Made by a program: the position numbers and the translations under genes | Part shown: positions 44,028 through 52,283 of the stretch, one piece after another | Layout: the number at the start of each line of letters is the position of its first letter | How positions within the stretch are numbered: position 1 is the stretch's first letter | Source of the DNA: Streptomyces poonensis | Lineage (GTDB): Bacteria; Actinomycetota; Actinomycetes; Streptomycetales; Streptomycetaceae | NCBI RefSeq assembly: GCF_014650915.1 | Contig: NZ_BMVW01000001.1 | Span: forward strand, 372,001 to 436,000 | Direction of reading: 5' to 3' | DNA length: 64,000 nucleotides | Notes under the pieces: model-generated | Database searches by the model: none | Seen by the model: the letters and a program-made list of their open reading frames with translations, nothing else | Told to the model about the DNA's origin: nothing

Positions 44028-44314
44028 CGCCGCAGCTCCGCCAGTATTTCGCAGGCGTAGACCAACGGCGTGCCCCGGTTCCCCTTCCCCTTCGGGGGCG
44101 TCTGTGCGTAGCTTCGATGAAGGCGTCGATTGTCATGATCGCGCCACTTCGCCCCACTCCCCCCACCACCCTCCCCGTCTCCCCCCTTTTTTCCCTTTTC
44201 CGGGTGGCGCCCCGCTGTCCCCGCTGTGCCGAGAGACCTCCGCGTCCGCAGGCATGCGTCCGGCGTGTCATCCGTCTCCCCCCTCACCCCCCACCGAGCC
44301 TTTCGGAGGCACGT

Positions 44315-45163
44315 ATGCCCGTGCGCAGATTCGGCACCACCCGCTCGCGCCCCGCCCTCCTCCTGCCCGCGGCCCTGGCTGCCGTGCTGGTGCTCCTCGT
44401 CCCCCTCCCCGCCGCCGCCACCGCCACCCCCGGGGACCCGGCCCCGGCCCCCGGCTCCGCGCACATGGGCATGGGCGTCCTCGCCCACGAGGGCCGCAGC
44501 GGTGCGAGCAGCCCGCCCGCGGCGAACACCTCCTCCGTCCAGGTGGAGGGCGTGGACGTCAGCAGCCACCAGCGCAACGTCGCCTGGCAGAAGCTGTGGA
44601 ACAGCGGCGTCAGATGGGCCTACGTGAAGGCCACCGAGGGGACGTCCTACAAGAACCCCTACTACGCCCAGCAGTACAACGGCTCCTCCGCGGTGGGCAT
44701 GGTCCGCGGCGCCTACCACTTCGCGATCCCCAGCTCCACCTCCGGCGCCGCCCAGGCGGACTACTTCGTCGACAACGGCGGCGGCTGGTCCTCGGACGGC
44801 AGGACGCTGCCGGGCGTGCTGGACATCGAGTGGAACCCGTACGGGGCCGCCTGCTACGGCAAGTCGCGCAGCGCGATGGTCAGCTGGATCCGTGACTTCC
44901 TGAACCGGTACCAGGCGCGCACCGGACGCCACGCCGTCATCTACACGGCCACCAACTGGTGGATCCAGTGCACGGGCAACCACGCCGGCTTCGGCGCCTC
45001 CCACCCGCTGTGGATCGCGCGCTACGCCTCCTCCGTGGGTCCCCTGCCGGCGGGCTGGAGCAGCCACACGATGTGGCAGTACACGGCGACCGGACCGATC
45101 GTCGGCGACCACAACCGGTTCAACGGAGCGCTGGACCGGTTGGCGGCCTTCGCCAACGGCTGA
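44315..45163 (+). CDS. Secreted GH25 lysozyme (muramidase)
   Basis: 282 aa, ATG 44315 with CGGAGG upstream. Signal peptide (LLLPAALAAVLVLLVPLPAA, cleavage near residue 36). GH25 domain from about residue 78: VEGVDVSSHQ, WAYVKATEGTSYKNPYYAQQ and the catalytic VLDIEW at about 167-172, ending with HTMWQYTATGPIVG. Hydrolyses MurNAc-GlcNAc linkages; relates to Streptomyces cellosyl-type muramidases. Confidence 0.93.
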   Translation: MPVRRFGTTRSRPALLLPAALAAVLVLLVPLPAAATATPGDPAPAPGSAHMGMGVLAHEGRSGASSPPAANTSSVQVEGVDVSSHQRNVAWQKLWNSGVRWAYVKATEGTSYKNPYYAQQYNGSSAVGMVRGAYHFAIPSSTSGAAQADYFVDNGGGWSSDGRTLPGVLDIEWNPYGAACYGKSRSAMVSWIRDFLNRYQARTGRHAVIYTATNWWIQCTGNHAGFGASHPLWIARYASSVGPLPAGWSSHTMWQYTATGPIVGDHNRFNGALDRLAAFANG

Positions 45164-45239
45164 GGCTCCGGCGGCTCCGGCCTCCGTCTCCCCCCTCCGT
45201 CCTCCGTCGTCCGTCCCGGCACGGACGCGTGGGCGCGAG

Positions 45240-45273
45240 AAGGCCCGGACCCCCTTCCCGGGGGCCCGGGCCT
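45240..45273 (+). terminator. Terminator after lysozyme gene
   Basis: AAGGCCCGG pairs with CCGGGCCTT around a second GC stem (CCCC/GGGG). Lies between the convergent lysozyme and lon genes. Confidence 0.7.
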
Positions 45274-45327
45274 TCCGTGTCCGGCCACGTCCCTCACAGC
45301 GCGACCGGAGCCCGGGGGCGCCGCCCG

Positions 45328-45355
45328 GGGACCGGTCCGGGACCCGGACCGGTCC
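45328..45355 (-). terminator. GC hairpin downstream of lon
   Basis: GGGACCGGTCCGGG and its complement form a near-perfect palindrome 8 bp beyond the lon stop codon; likely the lon-side terminator. Confidence 0.6.
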
Positions 45356-45363
45356 CGGACCCG

Positions 45364-47766
45364 TCACGCCGCGGCCGGGACCGCCACCTCCGCCGGGGCG
45401 AGAGCCAGCTCCAGTACCTGGCGGACGTCCGTCACGGCGTGGACGTCGAGCTTCTCCAGGACCTCGGCCGGCACGTCGTCCAGGTCGGGCTCGTTGCGCT
45501 TGGGGATGATCACCGTGGTGACGCCGGCCCGGTGCGCGGCGAGCAGCTTCTGCTTGACGCCGCCGATGGGCAGCACCCGTCCGGTGAGCGACACCTCGCC
45601 GGTCATCGCCACGTCCGTACGGACCAGCCGGCCGGACAGCAGCGAGGCGAGCGCCGTCGTCATGGTGATGCCCGCACTCGGACCGTCCTTCGGCACGGCG
45701 CCCGCCGGGAAGTGGATGTGCACGCCCCGGTCCTTCAGGTCGCCCACGGGCAGCTCCAGTTCGGCGCCGTGGCTGCGCAGGAAGCTCAGCGCGATCTGCG
45801 CCGACTCCTTCATCACGTCGCCGAGCTGACCGGTCAGGGTGAGCCCGGCCGCGCCCGTCTCCGGGTCGGCCAGCGACGCCTCCACGTACAGGACGTCGCC
45901 GCCCGCGCCGGTGACCGCGAGCCCGGTGGCCACACCGGGGACGGACGTACGGCGCTCGGCCGGGTCCTGGGCCGACTCGGGCACATGGTGCGGACGCCCG
46001 ATCAGCTCGCGCAGGTCGGCGTCGGTGACCGTGAACGGCAGCTCGCGCTCGCCCAGTTCGTGCCGCGCCGCTACCTTGCGCAGCAGCCGGGCGACGGACC
46101 GCTCCAGGTTCCGTACGCCCGCCTCGCGCGTGTACTCGCCGGCGAGCTTGCGCAGCGCGCTCTCGTCGAGGACGACCTCGTCCGCGCCGAGCCCGGCCCG
46201 CTCCAGCTGCCGCGGCACCAGGTGGTCCCGGGCGATGACGACCTTCTCGTCCTCGGTGTAGCCGTCGAGCCGGACCAGCTCCATGCGGTCGAGCAGCGCC
46301 TCCGGGATCGCCTCCAGCACGTTGGCCGTGGCGAGGAAGACGACGTCCGACAGATCCAGCTCGACCTCCAGGTAGTGGTCCCGGAAGGTGTGGTTCTGGG
46401 CGGGATCGAGGACTTCCAGGAGGGCGGCCGCGGGGTCGCCGCGGAAGTCGGAGCCCACCTTGTCGATCTCGTCCAGGAGCACCACCGGGTTCATCGACCC
46501 GGCCTCCTTGATCGCGCGCACGATCCGGCCGGGCAGGGCGCCCACGTACGTCCGCCGGTGACCGCGGATCTCCGCCTCGTCCCGGACGCCGCCGAGCGCG
46601 ACGCGCACGAACTTCCGCCCCATGGCGTGGGCGACGGACTCGCCGAGGCTGGTCTTGCCGACGCCGGGCGGCCCGACGAGCGCGAGCACGGCACCGCCGC
46701 GCCGCCCGCCGACGACCCCGAGCCCCCGGTCGGCGCGCCGCTTGCGCACCGCGAGGTACTCGGTGATCCGCTCCTTCACGTCCTCCAGGCCGGCGTGCTC
46801 GGCGTCGAGCACCGCCTGGGCGCCCCGGATGTCGTACTGGTCCTCCGTGCGCTCGTTCCAGGGGAGCTCCAGGACGGTGTCGAGCCAGGTCCGGATCCAC
46901 GACCCCTCGGGCGACTGGTCGCTCGTCCGCTCCAGCTTGTCGACCTCCTTCAGGGCCGCCTCGCGCACCTTCTCGGGCAGGTCGGCGGCCTCGACGCGGG
47001 CCCGGTAGTCGTCGGACTCCTCGCCCTCCTGCTCGCCGTTCAGCTCGCGCAGCTCCTTGCGCACGGCCTCGAGCTGGCGCCGCAGCAGGAACTCGCGCTG
47101 CTGCTTGTCGACGCCTTCCTGGACGTCCTTGGCGATGATCTCGGCGACGTCCTGCTCGGCGAGGTGGTCGCGCAGCTGCTGGGTGGCGAGCCTGAGACGG
47201 GCGACCGGGTCGGCGGTCTCCAGCAGTTCGACCTTCTGCTCGGTGGTGAGGAAGGGCGAGTAACCGGAGTTGTCGGCGAGCGCGGAGACGTCGTCGATGG
47301 CCTGCACGCGGTCCACGACCTGCCAGGCGCCGCGCTTGCGCAGCCATGCGGTGGCGAGGGCCTTGTACTCCTTGACCAGTTCGGCCACGTGCCCCGGCAG
47401 CGGTTCGGGCACGGTCTCGTCGATCCGTGTCCCCTCCACCCACAGCGCGGCACCCGGCCCGGTGGTCCCGGCGCCGATCCGCACCCGGCCGCGCCCGCGG
47501 ATCAGGGCGCCCGGGTCGCCGTCGGCCAGCCGGCCCACCTGCTCGACGGTGCCGAGCACACCCGTGCTCGCGTACGTCCCGTCGATCCGCGGCACCAGCA
47601 GCACTCTCGGCTTGCCCGGTTCCGATCGCGCGGCGGCCTGCGCGGCCTCGACGGCGGCCCGTACATCGGCGTCGTTCAGGTCCAGCGGCACCACCATCCC
47701 CGGCAGCACGACCTCGTCGTCGAGCGGCAGCACGGGCAGGGTGAGCGGTGTGGACGTCGAAGCCAT
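45364..47766 (-). CDS. lon: ATP-dependent protease Lon
   Basis: 800 aa. N-terminal LON substrate-recognition domain (LTLPVLPLDDEVVLPGMVVP), coiled linker, AAA+ module with Walker A GPPGVGKTSLG (about 366-376) and Walker B VVLLDEIDKVG, then the protease domain with Ser/Lys dyad in KDGPSAGITM (about 690) and GGVKQKLLAAHRAG (about 735). Degrades misfolded and regulatory proteins in the cytoplasm. A HspR-type operator lies just upstream, indicating heat-shock control as reported for Streptomyces lon. Confidence 0.97.
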   Translation of the reverse strand: MASTSTPLTLPVLPLDDEVVLPGMVVPLDLNDADVRAAVEAAQAAARSEPGKPRVLLVPRIDGTYASTGVLGTVEQVGRLADGDPGALIRGRGRVRIGAGTTGPGAALWVEGTRIDETVPEPLPGHVAELVKEYKALATAWLRKRGAWQVVDRVQAIDDVSALADNSGYSPFLTTEQKVELLETADPVARLRLATQQLRDHLAEQDVAEIIAKDVQEGVDKQQREFLLRRQLEAVRKELRELNGEQEGEESDDYRARVEAADLPEKVREAALKEVDKLERTSDQSPEGSWIRTWLDTVLELPWNERTEDQYDIRGAQAVLDAEHAGLEDVKERITEYLAVRKRRADRGLGVVGGRRGGAVLALVGPPGVGKTSLGESVAHAMGRKFVRVALGGVRDEAEIRGHRRTYVGALPGRIVRAIKEAGSMNPVVLLDEIDKVGSDFRGDPAAALLEVLDPAQNHTFRDHYLEVELDLSDVVFLATANVLEAIPEALLDRMELVRLDGYTEDEKVVIARDHLVPRQLERAGLGADEVVLDESALRKLAGEYTREAGVRNLERSVARLLRKVAARHELGERELPFTVTDADLRELIGRPHHVPESAQDPAERRTSVPGVATGLAVTGAGGDVLYVEASLADPETGAAGLTLTGQLGDVMKESAQIALSFLRSHGAELELPVGDLKDRGVHIHFPAGAVPKDGPSAGITMTTALASLLSGRLVRTDVAMTGEVSLTGRVLPIGGVKQKLLAAHRAGVTTVIIPKRNEPDLDDVPAEVLEKLDVHAVTDVRQVLELALAPAEVAVPAAA

Positions 47767-47788
47767 GAGTCTCTCCCTCGGCAGTCAA

Positions 47789-47809
47789 GTTGAGCTATGC
47801 CGACTCAAT
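47789..47809. promoter_or_regulatory. HAIR-like HspR operator upstream of lon
   Basis: TTGAG, spacer, CTCAA: on the + strand TTGAGCTATGCCGACTCAA at 47790-47808. It fits the CTTGAGT-N7-ACTCAAG HAIR consensus except at the outermost and one inner position. About 23 bp from the lon start codon. Confidence 0.75.
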
Positions 47810-47949
47810 GCTCGGGGACCCCTCTCCTGTTCCCCGGGGGGCGTTCGCTCTCAGCGATCAGCCGGGAGTCCTGCAACTGTAATAGTCTCATCACCGGAGT
47901 AGGCATTACTAAGTAAGCATTACCAATCGTGGGATCGCGTGGGAGAGAC

Positions 47950-48627
47950 ATGGGGAACGACGCCGCGGCGAGCGCGAGCGGGACGGTCCGGGCCTGGATC
48001 GACGGCTGGGTCGTGTCACGGGGCGCGGCGCCGCCCGTGGTGGAGCCCTGGGGGTACACGATCGACGTCGGGACGGCCGGACATGTGACGCGCCATGTGT
48101 TCGCCGCCACGAACGACGGAGTCGAGGAGGCGGCGGTCCGCAAGGTGGCCGACGCCGTGTCCGGGCCCGGCGTCTGGCTCAAGGTCTTCGCCGCACCGGA
48201 CCGGGTCCGGGCATGGCTGGGCGAGGGCTGGTGGATCGATCCCGAGCCGGGCTGGCTGATGTCGGTGCCGCTGCGGGCGCACCGGATTCCGGCGGTCCCC
48301 GACGGCTACCGGCTGCGCGCGTGGACGCGCGGCGGCGTCACCCGCGTACTCGTCGCCGCGCCGGACGGCTCCTGGGCCGCCCGCGGCCAGATCGCCCCGA
48401 CCGGCGGCACGGCGGTCGTCGACCAGATCGAGACCTCCCCCGGCCACCGTCGCCGCGGCCTCGGCACCGTCGTGATGCGCACCCTCACCCGTGCGGCGCT
48501 CGACCAGGGGGCCGAGACCGCGGTGCTGGCGGGCACGCCGGACGGACGGGCGCTGTACGAGACGCTGGGCTGGCGGGTGGAGGCGCCGCTGACCAGCGCG
48601 AAGTACACCGGCGCCGGGGAGGCCTGA
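47950..48627 (+). CDS. GNAT-family N-acetyltransferase
   Basis: 225 aa from ATG 47950 with GGGAGAG upstream. The C-terminal GNAT core has VVDQIETSPGHRRRGLGTVV, with acetyl-CoA motif RRRGLG, and ALYETLGWRVE. The N-terminal half (WVVSRGAAPPVVEPWGYTID) is a separate region conserved in actinobacterial homologues. Substrate unknown. Divergent from lon, so their promoters share about 180 bp with the HAIR site. Confidence 0.85.
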   Translation: MGNDAAASASGTVRAWIDGWVVSRGAAPPVVEPWGYTIDVGTAGHVTRHVFAATNDGVEEAAVRKVADAVSGPGVWLKVFAAPDRVRAWLGEGWWIDPEPGWLMSVPLRAHRIPAVPDGYRLRAWTRGGVTRVLVAAPDGSWAARGQIAPTGGTAVVDQIETSPGHRRRGLGTVVMRTLTRAALDQGAETAVLAGTPDGRALYETLGWRVEAPLTSAKYTGAGEA

Positions 48628-48786
48628 CCACGCCGGACGGGGCCGGCCGCGCGGGCGGCGTCCCGTCCGCCACCCGCGCCCGTCCGGCGCTCCGGCACAC
48701 GGGACACCGGGGTGCCGGTCGCCAAGTCGGCGCTTCCGTACGGCGATTCGCGGGGCCCGCGCCGCGGGAACTGCCAGGATGGCTCC

Positions 48787-49464
48787 ATGAGCACCGCGTA
48801 CGAGATTCCGGAAGTCATCGACCGACGCGAGGGCCCGTACGGCGAGGTCGTGCTGCGGCGGCACGGAGAGCTGCTGCAAATCATCGCCAACGGCTGCTTC
48901 CTCATGGACACCTCCGACGGGCGCTCGGAACGGCTGCTGGTCGACGCGGCACTGCGAGCGCTGGACGACCGCCCGGAACCGAACGTCCTCATCGGCGGAC
49001 TGGGGGTCGGATTCTCGCTCGCACATGCTGCCGCGCAGCCCCGCTGGGGGCGTATCACGGTGGTGGAGCGCGAGCCGGCGGTCATCGCCTGGCACCGGCG
49101 CGGACCGCTGTCCCGGATCTCCGCCGACGCGCTCGGGGACCCTCGTACCGAGATCGTCGAAGCGGACCTGGTCGCGTTCGTCAATGAGATTTCCGCCACG
49201 TTCGACGCGCTGTGCCTGGACATCGACAACGGCCCCGACTGGACCGTCACCGAGGACAACGGCAGCCTCTACTCCGAGGCCGGACTGGCAAGCTGCGCAA
49301 GGGCGTTGAGGCCCGGTGGAGTACTCGCGGTGTGGTCGGCACAGCCCTCTTCGAATTTCGAAGAAACCTTGGAAAATGCCGGGTTCCAGCAGGTGCGTAC
49401 CGAAGAGATCCCGGTTGCCCGAGGAGTTCCGGACGTCGTGCACCTCGGCGTCCGGCCTGGATAG
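48787..49464 (+). CDS. Spermidine synthase-like methyltransferase-fold protein
   Basis: 225 aa, ATG 48787. Rossmann core: NVLIGGLGVGFSLAHAA (glycine-rich loop), ITVVEREPAVIAWH and FDALCLDIDNGPDWTV. This resembles spermidine synthase-like proteins that lack the full polyamine-binding set; aminopropyltransferase activity is unproven. Ends KRSRL-free with VPDVVHLGVRPG. Confidence 0.8.
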   Translation: MSTAYEIPEVIDRREGPYGEVVLRRHGELLQIIANGCFLMDTSDGRSERLLVDAALRALDDRPEPNVLIGGLGVGFSLAHAAAQPRWGRITVVEREPAVIAWHRRGPLSRISADALGDPRTEIVEADLVAFVNEISATFDALCLDIDNGPDWTVTEDNGSLYSEAGLASCARALRPGGVLAVWSAQPSSNFEETLENAGFQQVRTEEIPVARGVPDVVHLGVRPG

Positions 49465-49585
49465 CCGAGGCGCGGTGAGTGCCCGTACGCTGCTGCCCTG
49501 ACGCCGATCATTCAAGCGTCAATCGCAGTCATGCGCAGTCAAGGGATCACCCCACGGATTCCGGAAAGCAACACAGGGGCGGGCG

Positions 49586-50323
49586 ATGGAGCAGACACAC
49601 ACCTCCCACAACGGCACGACGGCGACCCCGGGCGCCCAGCGCCGGGTGCTGGTGGTCGAGGACGACCCGACGATCGTCGACGCCATCGCGGCCCGCCTGC
49701 GCGCGGAGGGGTTCCTCGTGCAAACGGCGGGCGACGGCCCGGCGGCCGTCGACACCGCTGAGGCCTGGCAGCCCGACCTGCTGATCCTCGACATCATGCT
49801 GCCGGGCTTCGACGGCCTGGAGGTGTGCCGCCGGGTGCAGGCCCAGCGTCCGGTACCGGTGCTGATGCTCACCGCGCGGGACGACGAGACGGACATGCTG
49901 GTCGGGCTCGGCGTCGGCGCCGACGACTACATGACGAAGCCTTTCTCCATGCGTGAGCTGGCCGCCCGCGTGCATGTCCTGCTGCGCCGCGTGGAGCGGG
50001 CCGCGCTGGCCGCCGCGACGCCCCGCAGCGGCATCCTGCGGCTGGGCGAGCTGGAGATCGACCACGCACAGCGCCGGGTACGGGTGCGCAGCGAGGACGT
50101 GCACCTCACCCCCACCGAGTTCGACCTGCTGGTCTGCCTGGCGAACACCCCACGCGCGGTGCTCTCCCGCGAGCAGCTGCTCGCCGAGGTGTGGGACTGG
50201 GCGGACGCGTCCGGGACGCGGACCGTGGACAGCCACATCAAGGCACTGCGGCGGAAGATCGGTGCGGAGCGCATCCGCACGGTGCACGGCGTGGGCTACG
50301 CCCTGGAGACCCCGACGCCCTGA
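49586..50323 (+). CDS. OmpR/PhoB-type response regulator
   Basis: 245 aa. Receiver domain with acidic pocket VVEDD (25-27), phospho-acceptor Asp69 in LLILDIMLPG and Lys in MTKPFS; C-terminal winged helix (LTPTEFDLLVCLANTPRAVL, TVDSHIKALRRKIG). Acts with the HAMP kinase encoded 342 bp downstream. From memory equivalent to SCO5283. Confidence 0.95.
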   Translation: MEQTHTSHNGTTATPGAQRRVLVVEDDPTIVDAIAARLRAEGFLVQTAGDGPAAVDTAEAWQPDLLILDIMLPGFDGLEVCRRVQAQRPVPVLMLTARDDETDMLVGLGVGADDYMTKPFSMRELAARVHVLLRRVERAALAAATPRSGILRLGELEIDHAQRRVRVRSEDVHLTPTEFDLLVCLANTPRAVLSREQLLAEVWDWADASGTRTVDSHIKALRRKIGAERIRTVHGVGYALETPTP

Positions 50324-50665
50324 ACGGACCGCCGGCCTCGCGGGACACCCGCATGCACTTCACGGGACGCTCCGCGGGACATTTCACGGGACGCCCCGCA
50401 GGACGACGCCTCCCGAGATGCCCCGCAGGACACGGAACGCCGGCCCGGGGCAGGCTCCGCGGGCGCCGCTCGTCCCAGGGCGGGCGGCGCGCGTCTCCGC
50501 CCGGCGGGTACGGTCGGTGACCCGTGCCGCCGGCGCCCGTGTCACCGACCGGTCCCCGTACCGTCGCGGGGGCACCGGGCATCAGCCCGGGGCGCACGGC
50601 GTCGGCCGGATGCCGGTCGGCGGGATTCTGTGGTTGCCGGAGGCTGTGGGCCGTAGGGGGCTGGA
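50324..50665. other. Long gap inside a two-component pair
   Basis: 342 bp without a supported gene. It begins with two 24-bp degenerate repeats (TTCACGGGACGC units from about 50357) and contains GC-rich inverted segments. It may hold a separate kinase promoter or an mRNA structure. Confidence 0.5.
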
Positions 50666-51814
50666 GTGAGAAACGGTCCGGGAGAGACGGGCAAGGGCTC
50701 GGGACCCTGGGGCGGTGTACGCCCCTTCTCGATCAAGACCAAGCTGGGCACGCTCGTCGTCGTCTCGGTGCTGATCACCACCGGCCTGCTGATGATCGCG
50801 GCGCGCACCGAGACGGAACTCCGCTTCATCACGGTGTTCTCGATGATCGCCACCCTGCTGATCACTCAGTTCGTGGCCCATTCGCTCACCGCGCCGCTGG
50901 ACGAGATGAACGCCGTCGCCCGGTCGATCTCGCACGGCGACTACACCTGCCGGGTCAACGACAACCGCCGCGACGAGCTGGGCGACCTCGCCCACACGAT
51001 CAACCTCATGGCCGACGAGCTGGAGGCCCAGGACCGCCAGCGCAAGGAACTCGTCGCGAACGTCTCCCACGAGCTGCGCACCCCCATCGCGGGCCTCCGC
51101 GCGGTCCTGGAGAACGTCGTCGACGGCGTCTCGGCGGCCGACCCCGAGACCATGCGTACGGCGCTGAAGCAGACCGAGCGGCTGGGGCGCCTGGTGGAGA
51201 CGCTGCTCGACCTCTCCCGGCTGGACAACGGCGTCGTCCCGCTGCGCAAACGGCGCTTCGAGGTGTGGCCGTATCTCTCGGGCGTCCTGAAGGAGGCCAA
51301 CATGGTCGCCTCCGCGCGCGGGGGCGTCGCCTCGGACTCCGGCAAGCACACCCGCACGGACGTCCACCTGCACCTCGACGTGCACCCGTCGGAGCTGACC
51401 GCGCACGCCGACCCCGAGCGCATCCACCAGGTGGTCGCCAACCTGATCGACAACGCGGTCAAGCACAGCCCGCCGCACGGCCGCGTGACGGTCAAGGCCC
51501 GGCGCGGCGCCACACCCGAATCCCTCGAGCTCGAGGTCCTGGACGAGGGGCCGGGCATCCCCGAGTCGGAGTGGCACCGCGTCTTCGAGCGCTTCAACCG
51601 GGGCGCGGTCAGCTCCCCGCACGGACCCGGCAGCGACGGCGGCACCGGCCTGGGCCTCGCCATCGCCCGCTGGGCGGTGGACCTGCACGGCGGCCGGATC
51701 CGGGTGGCGGAGTCCCCGCGGGGCTGCCGTATCCAGGTGACCCTGCCGGGCCTGCCCCCCGCCCTTCCGCACCAGCGCACCGGCCAGACCCGCCCGCCGT
51801 CTCCGCGAGGCTGA
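50666..51814 (+). CDS. HAMP-domain sensor histidine kinase
   Basis: 382 aa, GTG 50666. Two membrane helices close together (LGTLVVVSVLITTGLLMIAA and FSMIATLLITQFVA), so almost no external sensor domain; then HAMP (PLDEMNAVARSISHGDYTCR), H box NVSHELRTPIAG, N box LIDNAVKHSPPHG and G boxes DEGPGIP and GGTGLGLAIAR. Partner of the regulator at 49586. From memory equivalent to SCO5282. Confidence 0.94.
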   Translation: MRNGPGETGKGSGPWGGVRPFSIKTKLGTLVVVSVLITTGLLMIAARTETELRFITVFSMIATLLITQFVAHSLTAPLDEMNAVARSISHGDYTCRVNDNRRDELGDLAHTINLMADELEAQDRQRKELVANVSHELRTPIAGLRAVLENVVDGVSAADPETMRTALKQTERLGRLVETLLDLSRLDNGVVPLRKRRFEVWPYLSGVLKEANMVASARGGVASDSGKHTRTDVHLHLDVHPSELTAHADPERIHQVVANLIDNAVKHSPPHGRVTVKARRGATPESLELEVLDEGPGIPESEWHRVFERFNRGAVSSPHGPGSDGGTGLGLAIARWAVDLHGGRIRVAESPRGCRIQVTLPGLPPALPHQRTGQTRPPSPRG

Positions 51815-52283
51815 CCGGCGCGTCGGCCGCCCGGCCGCCGGGGAGCGGCGGGAGCCGGTCCCCCCGCAGTGCACGGGCCGGTCCCCCACGGTGCGCCCCG
51901 TGGCCGAATACCCACCGGAGTCACGCGGCCAGGTCACTCCTCCAGGAGTTCCCTCTCCGCGGAGTTGACGTAAGGTTCAGCCCGGAGCCACCAAGATCGA
52001 CGGATGTCCGCGCCGATGGACACGTGTGATCAGGCTGTCGTCGGGCAGTCGTGGGACAGAGGGCCGCGCGCGAGTCGCCGTCGGCCCCGCTCCGCGCATG
52101 CGTGAAGCCCGCATTTTCCACCGGAACCCCACTTGTTTCCCGCCATTTCCAGCACCGAAACACGGCTTCCGATGTGACTTACACGACGATGGACCGGCCC
52201 GGCCTGACCTTATCGGCCATGGAGGCGTAGCCTTTATTCCCGCTGTCCATCACCTTGTGAAGCGGAAGAGGGCGGTTGCCGCC
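51815..52283. other. Upstream region of kgd
   Basis: 469 bp with no supported gene. A frame continuous with kgd reaches back to 52026, but its residues do not resemble the family. Contains TTGACG at 51965 as a possible promoter element; no other signal recognised. Confidence 0.45.

Noticed and set aside
44024..47788. 1,254-codon open frame on the minus strand
   Set aside because: Overlaps lon in another frame; Arg/Gly/Ala-rich and without motifs.
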